In this document: positions 17,469 through 27,273 of the stretch, piece by piece
Position numbering within the stretch: position 1 is the first letter of the stretch
How the letters are laid out: every line of letters starts with the position of its first letter
Source of the DNA: WTXA01 sp964415195
GTDB lineage: Bacteria > Bacillota > TC1
Assembly (NCBI GenBank): GCA_964415195.1
Contig: CAYPYD010000002.1
Location: 219,910-283,909 of the forward strand
DNA length: 64,000 nt
Direction: 5' to 3'
Made by a program: the position numbers and the translations under genes
Notes under the pieces: generated by a model
The model's input: the letters and a program-made list of their open reading frames with translations, nothing else
What the model was told of the DNA's origin: nothing
Database searches by the model: none

Positions 17469-18265
17469 GTACTAAATTTAAAGACGGAATCTTAGGATTT
17501 TTAGTATATTTCTCCTCATTCCTTACAATAAGTTCCTTAGTTGCAATACTTGGCTATATAATCTGGAATGGATTTGGTGCATTAAGCTTTAACTTTTTTA
17601 TGGAATTATTACCAAGTATAGCTACAACACTCCTAGTAATAATTGTATCAATATTTTTTGCAGTACCAATTGGAATTTGTGCAGCAATATATTTACATGA
17701 ATACGCAAAGAATAAAAGAGTGGTAGAAGTAGTTAATTTCGCAATAGATAGTTTAGCAGGAATACCTTCAATCCTCTATGGCTTGTTTGGACTAGTATTC
17801 TTCGTAATTACTATGAAATTGAATTGGTCCATATTATCAGGCAGTTTAACCTTAGCTATAATGATATTACCAGTAATTATTAGGGTAACTCAAGAATCCT
17901 TGAAAATGGTTCCTGATAGTTTTAGAGAAGGATCATTGGCGTTAGGAGCTTCAAAGGTAACTACACTCTTTAAAATAATTATTCCAGCTGCTATTAGAGG
18001 AATAATAACCGCCGTTATTTTAAGTATTGGAAGAATAGTTGGTGAAACGGCAGCTGTGTTTTTAACAGTAGGTACAGTTGACAAAGTACCTGAAGGTGTA
18101 ATGTCTTCTGGTAGAACTTTATCAGTACATCTATATCTACTTGTAAAAGAAGCTATAGGGCCAGATGCTTTTCAGGAAGCCTTTGGTACAGCTACCTTGC
18201 TTATCATAATAATATTAATAATAGTATTATTTACACAATTACTATTTAGAGGGAGAAACAATTAA
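17465..18265 (+). CDS. pstA: Phosphate ABC transporter permease PstA
   Basis: Second permease subunit; 266 residues with six predicted TM segments. The EAA loop is VPDSFREGSLALGASK followed by SIGRIVGETAAVFLTVG. The start is TTG 17465, overlapping the pstC stop as TTGA, with AGGAGGAG (17450-17457) at good distance; no ATG is nearby. Slightly short at the N-terminus compared with proteobacterial PstA. The stop overlaps the pstB start by one base. Confidence 0.95.
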   Translation: MSTKFKDGILGFLVYFSSFLTISSLVAILGYIIWNGFGALSFNFFMELLPSIATTLLVIIVSIFFAVPIGICAAIYLHEYAKNKRVVEVVNFAIDSLAGIPSILYGLFGLVFFVITMKLNWSILSGSLTLAIMILPVIIRVTQESLKMVPDSFREGSLALGASKVTTLFKIIIPAAIRGIITAVILSIGRIVGETAAVFLTVGTVDKVPEGVMSSGRTLSVHLYLLVKEAIGPDAFQEAFGTATLLIIIILIIVLFTQLLFRGRNN

Positions 18266-19026
18266 TGGATGGCATAACTAAAATCAAAACAGAACACTTG
18301 GAATTATTCTATGGAGAGGTTCAAGCTTTAAAAGATATTAACTTAGATATTAAAGAAAAGGAAGTAACCGCTCTGATAGGACCATCAGGTTGTGGTAAAT
18401 CAACCTTTATAAAAACAATAAATAGAATGAATGACCTGATTGTAGGCTGTCATATTAATGGTAAAGTTATATTTGATGATAAAGATATTTATGGTGAAGG
18501 TATGGATATCATTACCTTAAGAAAAAAAATAGGCATGGTATTCCAAAAACCTAATCCTTTCAAGATGTCTATATATGATAATATCGCTTATGGGCCTAGA
18601 ATACATGGAATCAAAAAGAAAAGTGAATTAGATGAGATTGTTGAATCATCATTAAGAAAAGCTTTTATTTGGAATGAAGTCAAGGATAGACTGAAAACTA
18701 ATGCCTTAGCTCTCTCTGGAGGCCAGCAACAAAGACTATGTATTGCCAGAGCTTTAGCGGTAGATCCTGAAGTAGTATTGATGGATGAACCAACTAGTGC
18801 ACTTGACCCGATTTCAACACTTAAAATTGAAGATTTAATTAGTGAATTGAAAAAGAACTATACAATCATAATTGTTACTCATAACATGCAACAAGGAGCT
18901 AGAATATCCGATAAAACGGCATTTTTCCTAAATGGTGAAGTAATAGAATATGATTTGACTGATACTATATTTATGAATCCAAAGAATCCTAAAACAGAGG
19001 AATATATAACCGGACGTTTTGGTTAG
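18265..19026 (+). CDS. pstB: Phosphate ABC transporter ATPase PstB
   Basis: ATPase of the Pst importer, 253 residues. Walker A GPSGCGKST, Q-loop MVFQKPNPFKMS, signature LSGGQQQRLCIARAL, Walker B VVLMDEPTSALDP and the switch His in IVTHNMQQ are all intact. The KPNPFxMSIYDN stretch is typical of PstB among ABC ATPases. One-base overlap with pstA; phoP starts 9 bases later. Confidence 0.96.
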   Translation: MDGITKIKTEHLELFYGEVQALKDINLDIKEKEVTALIGPSGCGKSTFIKTINRMNDLIVGCHINGKVIFDDKDIYGEGMDIITLRKKIGMVFQKPNPFKMSIYDNIAYGPRIHGIKKKSELDEIVESSLRKAFIWNEVKDRLKTNALALSGGQQQRLCIARALAVDPEVVLMDEPTSALDPISTLKIEDLISELKKNYTIIIVTHNMQQGARISDKTAFFLNGEVIEYDLTDTIFMNPKNPKTEEYITGRFG

Positions 19027-19035
19027 GGGTAAATA

Positions 19036-19713
19036 ATGTCTAAAGAATTAATCTATGTTGTAGATGATGAAGCAAATATAAGAGAGTTAATTGAATACAA
19101 CTTAAAGAAGGCAGGTTACATTGTTAAATGTTTTGCTGATGGTACAAGCTTTCTTGAGACCTTAGAAGATAGTATACCTGATTTAGTTTGTTTAGATATT
19201 ATGTTGCCAGATTATGATGGTTTAGATTTATGCAAAAAAATCAGAAACAGTAAAAGATTGAAAAGTATACCAATAATTCTTTTAACTGCAAAAACTACCG
19301 AATTTGACACTATAATCGGGTTAGAATCAGGTGCTGATGACTATATAGGAAAACCATTTTCTGTAAATGAACTAATTGCTAGAATCAGATCATTATTAAG
19401 AAGAACTATTTCAGCACCTAATGATAAAAATGAGGTAGCAATTGGAAATCTTATGATTGATGTGGAAAAAAGAACCGTAATGATAAATGAAAAACAAGTT
19501 GAACTAACATTAAAAGAATTTGAACTATTAAATTTATTAGCTAACGGCAATGGTAAAGTCTTTACGAGAAATGAACTGTTAGAAAAAATTTGGGGTTATG
19601 ACTATTATGGGGATACTAGAACGGTAGATGTACACATACATAGCTTAAGAAAGATAATCGGAGATGAATATATACTTACTGTAAGAGGTGTGGGATATAA
19701 ATTTATTAGTTAG
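19036..19713 (+). CDS. phoP: Phosphate response regulator PhoP/PhoB
   Basis: OmpR-family response regulator of 225 residues. The receiver domain has the acidic pair DDE (11-13 region), phospho-acceptor Asp54 in CLDIMLPD, and KP in IGKPFSVNEL. The C-terminal winged helix shows LTLKEFELLNLLANGNGK (split as LTLKEFELL), WGYDYYGDTRTVDVHI and RGVGYKFIS. Its position between pstB and phoR identifies it as the phosphate regulator and the likely ligand of the repeats upstream of pstC. GGGGTAA lies just before the ATG. Confidence 0.93.
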   Translation: MSKELIYVVDDEANIRELIEYNLKKAGYIVKCFADGTSFLETLEDSIPDLVCLDIMLPDYDGLDLCKKIRNSKRLKSIPIILLTAKTTEFDTIIGLESGADDYIGKPFSVNELIARIRSLLRRTISAPNDKNEVAIGNLMIDVEKRTVMINEKQVELTLKEFELLNLLANGNGKVFTRNELLEKIWGYDYYGDTRTVDVHIHSLRKIIGDEYILTVRGVGYKFIS

Positions 19714-19722
19714 GAGTTAGAA

Positions 19723-21438
19723 ATGAAGAAAAAATTATGGAAAAGAAGATTATTTATAAGCTTTCTTATACCCGTATTCATATTAGTTGCTTCTTTCATG
19801 GGAATAGTAGGCATAATATCCTTTAGAGCTTATGACAATCAGCTCAATAGTGATATGAAATCAATAGTTTCACTTATAGATAAGGATAAAAAAGCTGGAA
19901 TTGTAAATGAAGATATAATTATTAAATATGATCTTATAGGCAAAATATCACTCATTGATGATAATGGCAAGTTGATATCTAGCTCCGACAATAGAATAAA
20001 AGATGAAAAAAATCTTTTAGGAAGAGAAGAAATCAAGGAAGCCTTAAGATTAGATCAAGGTTCAAGTCTTAGATATGATGATGTTAAAAGCCAGTATATT
20101 TTTTATAAGGCATATATGTTATCAAATGAAATAATAATAATCGCTATACCATTAATAACAACGATAGAGATGATAATAGCTGTATTAGGGTATGTACTAC
20201 TAGCTATACTACTAACTATAGGAATTGCTGCAGTATTATCATATTACTTTTTCAATCGTAATATTAAACCTATGATGATTCTAGAAAAATATATAAGAAG
20301 GACTTACAAGCAAAAAAATATTGCTGAAGTCGATATTCAAAGTTTGCCAAAAGAGCTAAAAAAAATTGCAGTTATTTTCAAAAAGACAACTAAATCATTA
20401 GAAGAATCTGCTGCCAATGAAGAAGAACAAAAATTGTATCTTTTTTCTACAATTGATACCATGGAAGATGGATTTATTGCAATTGATGATAATAATAATA
20501 TCAGGTTAATCAATAGAAGTGCTAAAAAAATATTTGAATTGGATAATGAAGACATTCTAGGCAGTAATTTAATGGTTCAGACACAAAACTTCGAACTAAT
20601 TGATGCAGTAAATGAATCAAAGGAAAAACCTACAACTAGAGAAATTGTCATAGAAGATCAAACATATAAACTAAGAGTTTACCCATTAGGTCAACAAAAA
20701 GGTAAATTGATTACCTTAAATGATATAACTAAGCTCAATCAACTAGTAAACATGAGGAAAGAATTTGTATCAAATGTATCACACGAGTTAAAAACACCAC
20801 TAACAGCAATTAGAGGATTTGTAGAGACACTTAAGGATGGTGCTATTCAAGACCCGAATACTGCTGGTAAATTTCTTAAGATAATTGATATAGAAAGTCA
20901 AAGATTAGAAAAACTTATTAGTGATTTATTAGAATTATCCAGTATTGAGAGTAATAAAATCAGTCGTTTAAATGTTGATATTGATGTAAAAGAGGTAGTT
21001 GATTCAGCCATAGAAGCATATAAAATTACTGCTGCTAAGAGAAATATAAGCCTTGTTAGCAATGTAGAAACAAGCCATATAATTAAAGGCAACTTAGAGT
21101 TATTCAAGGCAATGCTATATAATCTAGTCAGTAATGCTATTAAATATAATGTTGATAATGGATCAGTAACAATCAGTCTCAATGAAGTGGCTGATGGGAT
21201 TTTATTAAAAGTAACAGATACTGGTATAGGTATAAGTAATAATGATTTATTTAGAATTTTTGAAAGATTCTATAAAGTTGATAAGAGTAGAAGCTATGAC
21301 CCGGAAAGTACAGGACTTGGGTTATCAATTGTTAAACATATATTAGATTTATTTGATGGAGATATAAGTGTAGATAGTATTTTAGGTGAAGGTACCACTT
21401 TTAAAGTGTACTTGCCTAAGGAGGAGGAGAAAGAATGA
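19723..21438 (+). CDS. phoR: Phosphate sensor histidine kinase PhoR
   Basis: Membrane histidine kinase of 571 residues. TM1 at about 8-30, an extracytoplasmic region of about 110 residues, TM2 at about 145-170, a HAMP-like stretch, a PAS domain (about 235-330), then HisKA with phospho-acceptor His354 in VSHELKTPLTAIRGF and a HATPase with NLVSNAIKYN, DTGIGI and ESTGLGLSIVKH. The layout matches Bacillus PhoR. The stop overlaps the phoU start by 4 bases. Cognate of the upstream phoP. Confidence 0.93.
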   Translation: MKKKLWKRRLFISFLIPVFILVASFMGIVGIISFRAYDNQLNSDMKSIVSLIDKDKKAGIVNEDIIIKYDLIGKISLIDDNGKLISSSDNRIKDEKNLLGREEIKEALRLDQGSSLRYDDVKSQYIFYKAYMLSNEIIIIAIPLITTIEMIIAVLGYVLLAILLTIGIAAVLSYYFFNRNIKPMMILEKYIRRTYKQKNIAEVDIQSLPKELKKIAVIFKKTTKSLEESAANEEEQKLYLFSTIDTMEDGFIAIDDNNNIRLINRSAKKIFELDNEDILGSNLMVQTQNFELIDAVNESKEKPTTREIVIEDQTYKLRVYPLGQQKGKLITLNDITKLNQLVNMRKEFVSNVSHELKTPLTAIRGFVETLKDGAIQDPNTAGKFLKIIDIESQRLEKLISDLLELSSIESNKISRLNVDIDVKEVVDSAIEAYKITAAKRNISLVSNVETSHIIKGNLELFKAMLYNLVSNAIKYNVDNGSVTISLNEVADGILLKVTDTGIGISNNDLFRIFERFYKVDKSRSYDPESTGLGLSIVKHILDLFDGDISVDSILGEGTTFKVYLPKEEEKE

Positions 21439-22103
21439 GTAGAGGGTCTTTTGATCAGGCACTAAACGATGTAAATCAAGAAATAGTAGAATTAGGCTCA
21501 AGAACAATTCAAGTATTAGAAAAAACTAGGGTTGCTCTGACAAATCTTGATGAGAAATTAGCCAAACAAATCTATGATGAGGATGATCTTATTGATGCTA
21601 AAGAAATAGAAATCAGTGAAAAGTGCATGAATATAATCATAAGAGAACAACCAATTGCTAGAGATCTAAGATTTTTGTTGACAGCCCTAAAAATTAGTAG
21701 TGATTTTGAAAGAATTTGTGATCATAGTGCACAAATAACAAAATTAACCAGGAAACTATTGAAGCATAATGCAGGAACCTTACCTGGAGGTGTAGAAGAG
21801 ATGTTCAATACCACCTTGGACTTGGTTAGAAGAATAGTTAAAGCATATGCTACAAGTGACATGGAAATAGCACTTAGTGTATATGAAGATGATGATAGAT
21901 TGGACCAAGCATATAAAATGATGGTTAAATGGATAAAAAGCAAAATAGAAAACAATGTTGATCAAGTTGACCAATACATTGATTACCTGTTTATAAGTAA
22001 ATATTTTGAAAGAATAGGCGATAGAACCAATTCTATAGCAAAATGGATTATTTATAAGGAAAAAGGGACAATCAGACATTACTATAATATGAAAAATCTT
22101 TAA
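21435..22103 (+). CDS. phoU: Phosphate signalling regulator PhoU
   Basis: PhoU couples the Pst transporter to the PhoR kinase and restrains phosphate uptake. Two repeats of the three-helix PhoU fold are visible, with IEISEKCMNIIIREQPIARDLR (metal-site Asp/Glu around EKC and ARDLR) and the second-half ISKYFERIGDRTNSIAKW. 222 residues. Start overlaps phoR (ATGA). In many genomes phoU directly follows pstB; here phoP and phoR come between. A terminator begins at its stop codon. Confidence 0.94.
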   Translation: MSRGSFDQALNDVNQEIVELGSRTIQVLEKTRVALTNLDEKLAKQIYDEDDLIDAKEIEISEKCMNIIIREQPIARDLRFLLTALKISSDFERICDHSAQITKLTRKLLKHNAGTLPGGVEEMFNTTLDLVRRIVKAYATSDMEIALSVYEDDDRLDQAYKMMVKWIKSKIENNVDQVDQYIDYLFISKYFERIGDRTNSIAKWIIYKEKGTIRHYYNMKNL

Positions 22104-22133
22104 ACAAAGGCTGAAAAGCCTTTGTTTTTTTTT
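22102..22133 (+). terminator. Terminator of the pst-pho operon
   Basis: Eleven-bp stem AAACAAAGGCT/AGCCTTTGTTT with GAAA tetraloop and a T run. The stem begins within the phoU stop codon. Confidence 0.92.
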
Positions 22134-22207
22134 CAAGGTATCCTAGTTTATTCAAATATGATACAATAAATTGAATATGTATATGAAAATAAATATGAGG
22201 TGATTAG

Positions 22208-23464
22208 GTGCTAAAGCTTAACTTTCAAGACTTTTATGAATTAAACATAAATAATTACAAGAATGAAGTATTTGAAATTCATGACAAGGTAGAAAGTCTA
22301 AAAAATTCAAATGAACAATATCTAGGTTGGATTGATTATACAAAAAATCACATAAAAGAAATAGAGAAGGCAAGACAACTAGGACTAGAGTTTCAAAAAT
22401 TCGAAACTTTAGTTGTAATTGGTATTGGTGGATCATTTTTAGGTGCAAAAAGCTTCTATGAAATCTTTAAAGATAGAATTGATGAAAAAAAGACAGAACT
22501 CTTATTTTTAGGTAACAATATATCTAGCCATTATATAAAAACAGTTCTCAAAAAACTGGAAAATAAGAATTTTGCAGTTAATATAATTTCCAAATCAGGG
22601 GGCACCCTTGAACCAGCTATAGCCTTTAGATTAGTAAAAGAATTACTGATTAGGAAGTATGGTGATGAGGCAAAGGACAGAATCATTGTCACTACTGACC
22701 CAATTAAGGGTAATTTAAGAAAACTAGCTGTAGATGAAGGTTATAGGACCTTGGAAATACCAGAAAATATTGGTGGTAGATATTCAATATTTACAGCAGT
22801 TGGATTCTTCCCGTTAAGTGCTGCAGGTATAGATACAATTCAAATGTTAAAAGGTATTGAAAAAGCCAAACAAATATTTGATACAAGGCAAATTGATAAT
22901 CCCTCATATTTATATGCTATAGCCAGAAGAGAAGCCAGTAAGATGGGTAAGAAAATAGAAATATTTACTTCCTATGATCCAAGTTTTAGCTATTATCTTG
23001 AGTGGCTTAAGCAGTTATTTGGAGAGAGTGAAGGTAAAGACAGAAAAGGAATTTATCCAATGAGCGTCATAAATACAAGAGATCTTCATTCACTTGGACA
23101 ATTCATCCAAGAAGGGACTCAAGAACACTTTGAAACTATCATTTGGGCAGAAGAGAAAAATCATCTTGTTTTTGATAAGTTGAAGGTTAATTATGATAAA
23201 TTTAATGACTTAGCTGGAATAGAAATAGATATAATTAATAAAAAAGCTATGGAAGGCACTAGAAATGCCCATAGTAATGGAAATATTAAAAATATTTTAT
23301 TGGAAATCGAAGATCTTACACCCTATAGTTTGGCATATTTAAGCTACTTCTTCATGAAAGCATGCTGTATGACCTGCTATCTTTTAAAAGTAGATCCATT
23401 TAATCAACCAGGGGTGGAAGAATATAAAAAAGAAATAAAAATTCTATTAGATGAGTTGAAGTGA
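22208..23464 (+). CDS. pgi: Glucose-6-phosphate isomerase
   Basis: Interconverts glucose 6-phosphate and fructose 6-phosphate. 418 residues, on the short side of the Gram-positive form (about 450). Sugar-phosphate motifs VIGIGGSFLGAKSF and SKSGGTLEPAIAFR, catalytic-site GESEGKDRKGIYP and LHSLGQFIQEG are present, with the final Lys in FNQPGVEEYKK. The start is GTG 22208, 5 bases after GAGGTG. The mur-ligase-like gene begins 10 bases later. Confidence 0.95.
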   Translation: MLKLNFQDFYELNINNYKNEVFEIHDKVESLKNSNEQYLGWIDYTKNHIKEIEKARQLGLEFQKFETLVVIGIGGSFLGAKSFYEIFKDRIDEKKTELLFLGNNISSHYIKTVLKKLENKNFAVNIISKSGGTLEPAIAFRLVKELLIRKYGDEAKDRIIVTTDPIKGNLRKLAVDEGYRTLEIPENIGGRYSIFTAVGFFPLSAAGIDTIQMLKGIEKAKQIFDTRQIDNPSYLYAIARREASKMGKKIEIFTSYDPSFSYYLEWLKQLFGESEGKDRKGIYPMSVINTRDLHSLGQFIQEGTQEHFETIIWAEEKNHLVFDKLKVNYDKFNDLAGIEIDIINKKAMEGTRNAHSNGNIKNILLEIEDLTPYSLAYLSYFFMKACCMTCYLLKVDPFNQPGVEEYKKEIKILLDELK

Positions 23465-23474
23465 AAGGCAGACC

Positions 23475-24812
23475 ATGTTTAGAAATAAAAAAGAAGTTGA
23501 AGAATACATATATAGCTCCTATGTAAATAGATATAAACACATACCTAGTGGACCAGATACATTTACTAGAAACCCTCACCTTGCAAGAAAAATGCTAGAT
23601 GAACTAGGGGCCTTGGATCGTCAACAAAAAAACATTATGATCACCGGCAGTAAGGGCAAAGGTTCGTTATCGGTCATGATAGCCAAGATTTTAGAAAATC
23701 ATGGGTTTAAAATTGGCCTGTTTACTAGTCCTCACTTAAGGGACTATAGAGAGAGAATAAGGATTAATGGAAAGGCACTATCCGAACAGGATTTATTGGA
23801 ATTAGCTAATGATTTGAAACCAATATACGAAGACATAGAAAAAAGTCTTCCGAAACATAGATACATTGGACCTGTAGGCGCTACTGCTGTAATGGCAATG
23901 TCCCATTTTTTCAAAAATAAGACCGATTATAATGTTATTGAATGCGGTAGAGGCGCACGATTTGATGATGTTAACCAAATACAGGGTTTTGTGGGGGGGA
24001 TTAACAAAATATTCCTCGAACATGTGGGCCCTCTTGGTCATACAATCGATGAGGTGGCTCATCATAAGGCAGGCCTGATTAAAAAGCCTCTAGGGGCAGT
24101 TTTCACGGCTGAACAGAGCAAATATGCAGACTTAGTATTAAGATACGAAGCCCGTAAATTTGAAATCCCATACTATTCATATAATCAAAATTTCAGCTCA
24201 TATGATATTAGATTAACTAATAAAGGTACAGAATTTTCAGTTAAAGGTAAATATGGTAAATATGAAGGATTATGCTTATCTCTGCTTGGTAGACATCAGG
24301 CTGAAAACGGTGCTTTAGCCATAGCAATATCTGAATATGTGATGGGCCAAAAACTTGATGTTAATATTTTAAGAAAGACACTTGAAAATATAAAGTGGCC
24401 TGGGAGAATGGAAATTATCGAAAGAAATCCTTTGGTGATACTCGATGGATGTATTTCTAGAGAATCTATGTTTCAAGTCAAGGAAATAATAGACTTCTTA
24501 GAATTTAAAAAAATGATAGCTATAGTTGCCATACCTGAGGATAAGGATTACCTTGGGGTTATTGAAATGCTAAAAGAATATGATTGTGAAATTATTCTAA
24601 CCTATGCAGACAATGACTATCTTAAATTTTCAGAAAATCAAGTTGTGGAAGCTATGAAAATTTCAACAATTAAATTTATTAACAATGTTTCTGATGCGAT
24701 TAATTACGCTAAGATACATGCTGATGGGAATACTTTAATACTTTGTCTTGGAACACAATCCTTCATTAAGGATGTAAAAACCTATTATCAAGAAGATACT
24801 TTAAACATTTAA
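23475..24812 (+). CDS. FolC-like Mur ligase family protein of unknown substrate
   Basis: 445-residue protein with the three-part Mur ligase/FolC architecture: P-loop GSKGKGS (58-64), omega-loop FTSPHLRDYRERIRING, NVIECGRGARFDDVNQI, GPLGHTIDEVAHHKAGLIKK, LLGRHQAENGALAIA and WPGRMEII. It departs from true FolC at key places: GSKGKGS for GTNGKGS, ECGRGARFD for EVGLGG, LEHVGPLG for the usual DH-containing motif, and DGCISRES (from residue 324) for D[AG]AHNxxS. A normal FolC is encoded at 30992-32278, so this is a divergent paralogue, perhaps using another acid or amine. Flanked by pgi and nadA; spacings of 10 and 11 bases suggest one operon. The ligase fold is clear, the substrate is not. Confidence 0.75.
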   Translation: MFRNKKEVEEYIYSSYVNRYKHIPSGPDTFTRNPHLARKMLDELGALDRQQKNIMITGSKGKGSLSVMIAKILENHGFKIGLFTSPHLRDYRERIRINGKALSEQDLLELANDLKPIYEDIEKSLPKHRYIGPVGATAVMAMSHFFKNKTDYNVIECGRGARFDDVNQIQGFVGGINKIFLEHVGPLGHTIDEVAHHKAGLIKKPLGAVFTAEQSKYADLVLRYEARKFEIPYYSYNQNFSSYDIRLTNKGTEFSVKGKYGKYEGLCLSLLGRHQAENGALAIAISEYVMGQKLDVNILRKTLENIKWPGRMEIIERNPLVILDGCISRESMFQVKEIIDFLEFKKMIAIVAIPEDKDYLGVIEMLKEYDCEIILTYADNDYLKFSENQVVEAMKISTIKFINNVSDAINYAKIHADGNTLILCLGTQSFIKDVKTYYQEDTLNI

Positions 24813-24823
24813 GGAGAAAGCAC

Positions 24824-25729
24824 ATGACAGATATACAAAAAGAAATAATAAGATTAAAAGAAGAGAAGAATGCACTAGTTTTAGCACACTATTATCAAAC
24901 TATAGATATTCAAGAAGTTGCTGACTTCGTTGGTGATTCCTTTGAACTTGCAAAAATAGCTCAAAGAACAAAAAAACCTATCATTGTTCTATGTGGTGTA
25001 AGATTTATGGCTGAAAGTGCTAAAATTCTTAACCCTGACAAGATAGTCCTTTTACCAGCCTCAGATGCCGGTTGTCTTATGGCAGATATGATAACACCGG
25101 AAGATGTAATTAAAATGAAAGAAGAACATCCAAAGGCAGCTGTAATGTGTTACGTTAACTCAACAGCTGAAACTAAAACTTATTGTGACATTTGTTGCAC
25201 CTCATCATCAGCTGTTAAAATTGCCAAGTCCCTGTTAGAAGATGAGATTATCTTCGTACCAGATAGAAATCTTGGAGCCTATGTAGCAGAGCAGGTACCA
25301 GAGAAGAAATTCTATTTCTATAGAGGTTTTTGTCCAATACATAATGTAGTTAGCGCTGAGGAAGTAGAAAAAGCCAGGAAACTACATCCAGGTGCACCTG
25401 TTATAGTACATCCTGAGTGTAACAAGGAAGTAAGAGATGCTGCAGATTTTATTGGTAGTACCTCAGCAATAATTAAATATGTTGAAGAATCGGACAAGAA
25501 AGTATTTATTATAGGAACAGAAATTGGAGTAGTAGAAAGAATAAATAAAATTTTAGAAGGCAAGACTGCCTATCTCCTTTCCCACCACTTAAGTTGTGTG
25601 AATATGAAGAAAACTAAAATAACCGATGTTTTGAACGCCTTACAAAACATGGAAGAAATCATAGAATTAGATGAAGATGTAATGAATAATGCTAGAATAA
25701 CTTTAGAAAGAATGGTAAGTGTTAATTAA
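24824..25729 (+). CDS. nadA: Quinolinate synthase NadA
   Basis: [4Fe-4S] enzyme condensing iminoaspartate with dihydroxyacetone phosphate to quinolinate. 301 residues. N-terminal AHYYQTIDIQEVADFVGDS, the cluster cysteines in LCGVRFMAES, CDICCTSS or GFCPIHN, and LSHHLSCVNMK, and VHPECNKEV are visible; three Cys ligands is the family rule. RBS AAGGAGAAA. The stop overlaps the nadB start by one base. Part of a complete de novo set nadA-nadB-nadC. Confidence 0.95.
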   Translation: MTDIQKEIIRLKEEKNALVLAHYYQTIDIQEVADFVGDSFELAKIAQRTKKPIIVLCGVRFMAESAKILNPDKIVLLPASDAGCLMADMITPEDVIKMKEEHPKAAVMCYVNSTAETKTYCDICCTSSSAVKIAKSLLEDEIIFVPDRNLGAYVAEQVPEKKFYFYRGFCPIHNVVSAEEVEKARKLHPGAPVIVHPECNKEVRDAADFIGSTSAIIKYVEESDKKVFIIGTEIGVVERINKILEGKTAYLLSHHLSCVNMKKTKITDVLNALQNMEEIIELDEDVMNNARITLERMVSVN

Positions 25730-27273
25730 TGAGAAGGTATTTAAATTTATCAAACATCAAAGATAATGGCTTGAGATATGATGTTGTTATTATTGGCGGG
25801 GGGGTAGCAGGTCTTTATGCAGCCCTAAATCTCAATGATAATTTAAGTTGTTGCTTAATAACCAAAGAAAGTATTGATATTTCCAACTCCTGGCTTGCGC
25901 AAGGTGGAATTGCTGCAGCTGTATCAGAAGGTGACTTACCCCAATATCATTATGAAGATACTTTATTGGCTGGTGCAGGACTAGTAAATAAGGAAGCAGT
26001 CACAGTATTAGTTGAAGAGGGACCAAAAGATATTAAAACTCTATTAAAATGGGATGTTCCTTTTGATCTTGATGTAGATGGAGATCTTTTAATAACAAGA
26101 GAAGGTGGACACCGTAGAAACCGCATAGTTCATGCAAGTGGTGATGGCACAGGCAGAGAAACTGTTAAAGCACTAGCAAGACTCGTTGCAACAAAAGAAA
26201 ACATAAAATTTATGCCTAATAAATTTTTGCTCGATGTTGTAACCAATGAGAATAAAGTTAGTGGTGTAATTATTGCAGATAAAGAAAATAGAGAATTTAT
26301 TGGAGCTGGTCAAGTGGTTCTATGTACAGGTGGAAGTGGTCAGATATATGAACATACTACTAATCCTGGAATAGCTACAGGTGATGGCATTGCTGCAGGT
26401 GTGAGAGCTGGCGCGACAGTTAAGGACATGGAATTAGTCCAGTTTCATCCAACAGGTTTATATATTGAAGGTGAAAAAGGCAGATCATTCCTAATATCAG
26501 AAGCTGTAAGAGGTGAAGGTGGGATTTTAAGAAATATTAATGGAGAGGCCTTCATGGCAGATAAACATGAATTAAAGGATCTTGCTCCAAGGGATATAGT
26601 TGCCAGATGTATTTTAAATGAAATGAAAATAACAAATTCTCCATATGTATATTTAGATATAACATCAAAATCAAAGGAATTTTTATCAAAAAGATTTCCA
26701 ACAATATTTGGAGAATGCTTAAATCAAGGAATAGATATTAGTAAGGAGTTTATACCAGTGTGTCCAGTCCAGCACTATATGATGGGAGGTATAGCAACTG
26801 ACTTAAACGGAAGAACAAACATTAATGGGTTATTTGCTTGTGGTGAAGTAGCTAATACGGGTGTTCATGGAGCTAATAGGTTAGCATCAAATTCGATGTT
26901 AGAATGCCTGGTCTTTTCTAGAAGAGCACTTGCGATAATAAATAAAAATGCAACGAATTATAAAAAAAGAGATATCAGGTTGAAACTACCTGGTGAGAGT
27001 GAAAAGAATTTATTAAATCTAGATTTAGATGTATCAGCATTAAAGGATATGATTAGAGAGCTAATGACAAATAATGCAGGTGCTATCAGAAATGAAAAGG
27101 ACATGGAATCTGCCTTAGTTTCAATAACAAAAATACACAATACACTTGATGTGGTAGTATTAGATACTAAGGAAAAGGCTGAAGCCTATAATATGAGTAT
27201 AGTAGCAATGGAGATCTTAAAAGGTGCAATAAAGCGTAAGATTAGCATAGGTGCACATTATAGGGAGGATTAA
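25729..27273 (+). CDS. nadB: L-aspartate oxidase NadB
   Basis: FAD enzyme making iminoaspartate for NadA. 514 residues. FAD-binding DVVIIGGGVAGLYAA at the N-terminus, SWLAQGGIAAA, the active-site stretches EGGHRRNRIVHASGD and LVQFHPTG, and VHGANRLASNSMLECLVF. The first 20 residues before the Rossmann motif are a small extension. In anaerobes fumarate rather than oxygen is the likely electron acceptor (family knowledge). Coupled to nadA by a one-base overlap; nadC starts immediately after its stop. Confidence 0.95.
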   Translation: MRRYLNLSNIKDNGLRYDVVIIGGGVAGLYAALNLNDNLSCCLITKESIDISNSWLAQGGIAAAVSEGDLPQYHYEDTLLAGAGLVNKEAVTVLVEEGPKDIKTLLKWDVPFDLDVDGDLLITREGGHRRNRIVHASGDGTGRETVKALARLVATKENIKFMPNKFLLDVVTNENKVSGVIIADKENREFIGAGQVVLCTGGSGQIYEHTTNPGIATGDGIAAGVRAGATVKDMELVQFHPTGLYIEGEKGRSFLISEAVRGEGGILRNINGEAFMADKHELKDLAPRDIVARCILNEMKITNSPYVYLDITSKSKEFLSKRFPTIFGECLNQGIDISKEFIPVCPVQHYMMGGIATDLNGRTNINGLFACGEVANTGVHGANRLASNSMLECLVFSRRALAIINKNATNYKKRDIRLKLPGESEKNLLNLDLDVSALKDMIRELMTNNAGAIRNEKDMESALVSITKIHNTLDVVVLDTKEKAEAYNMSIVAMEILKGAIKRKISIGAHYRED

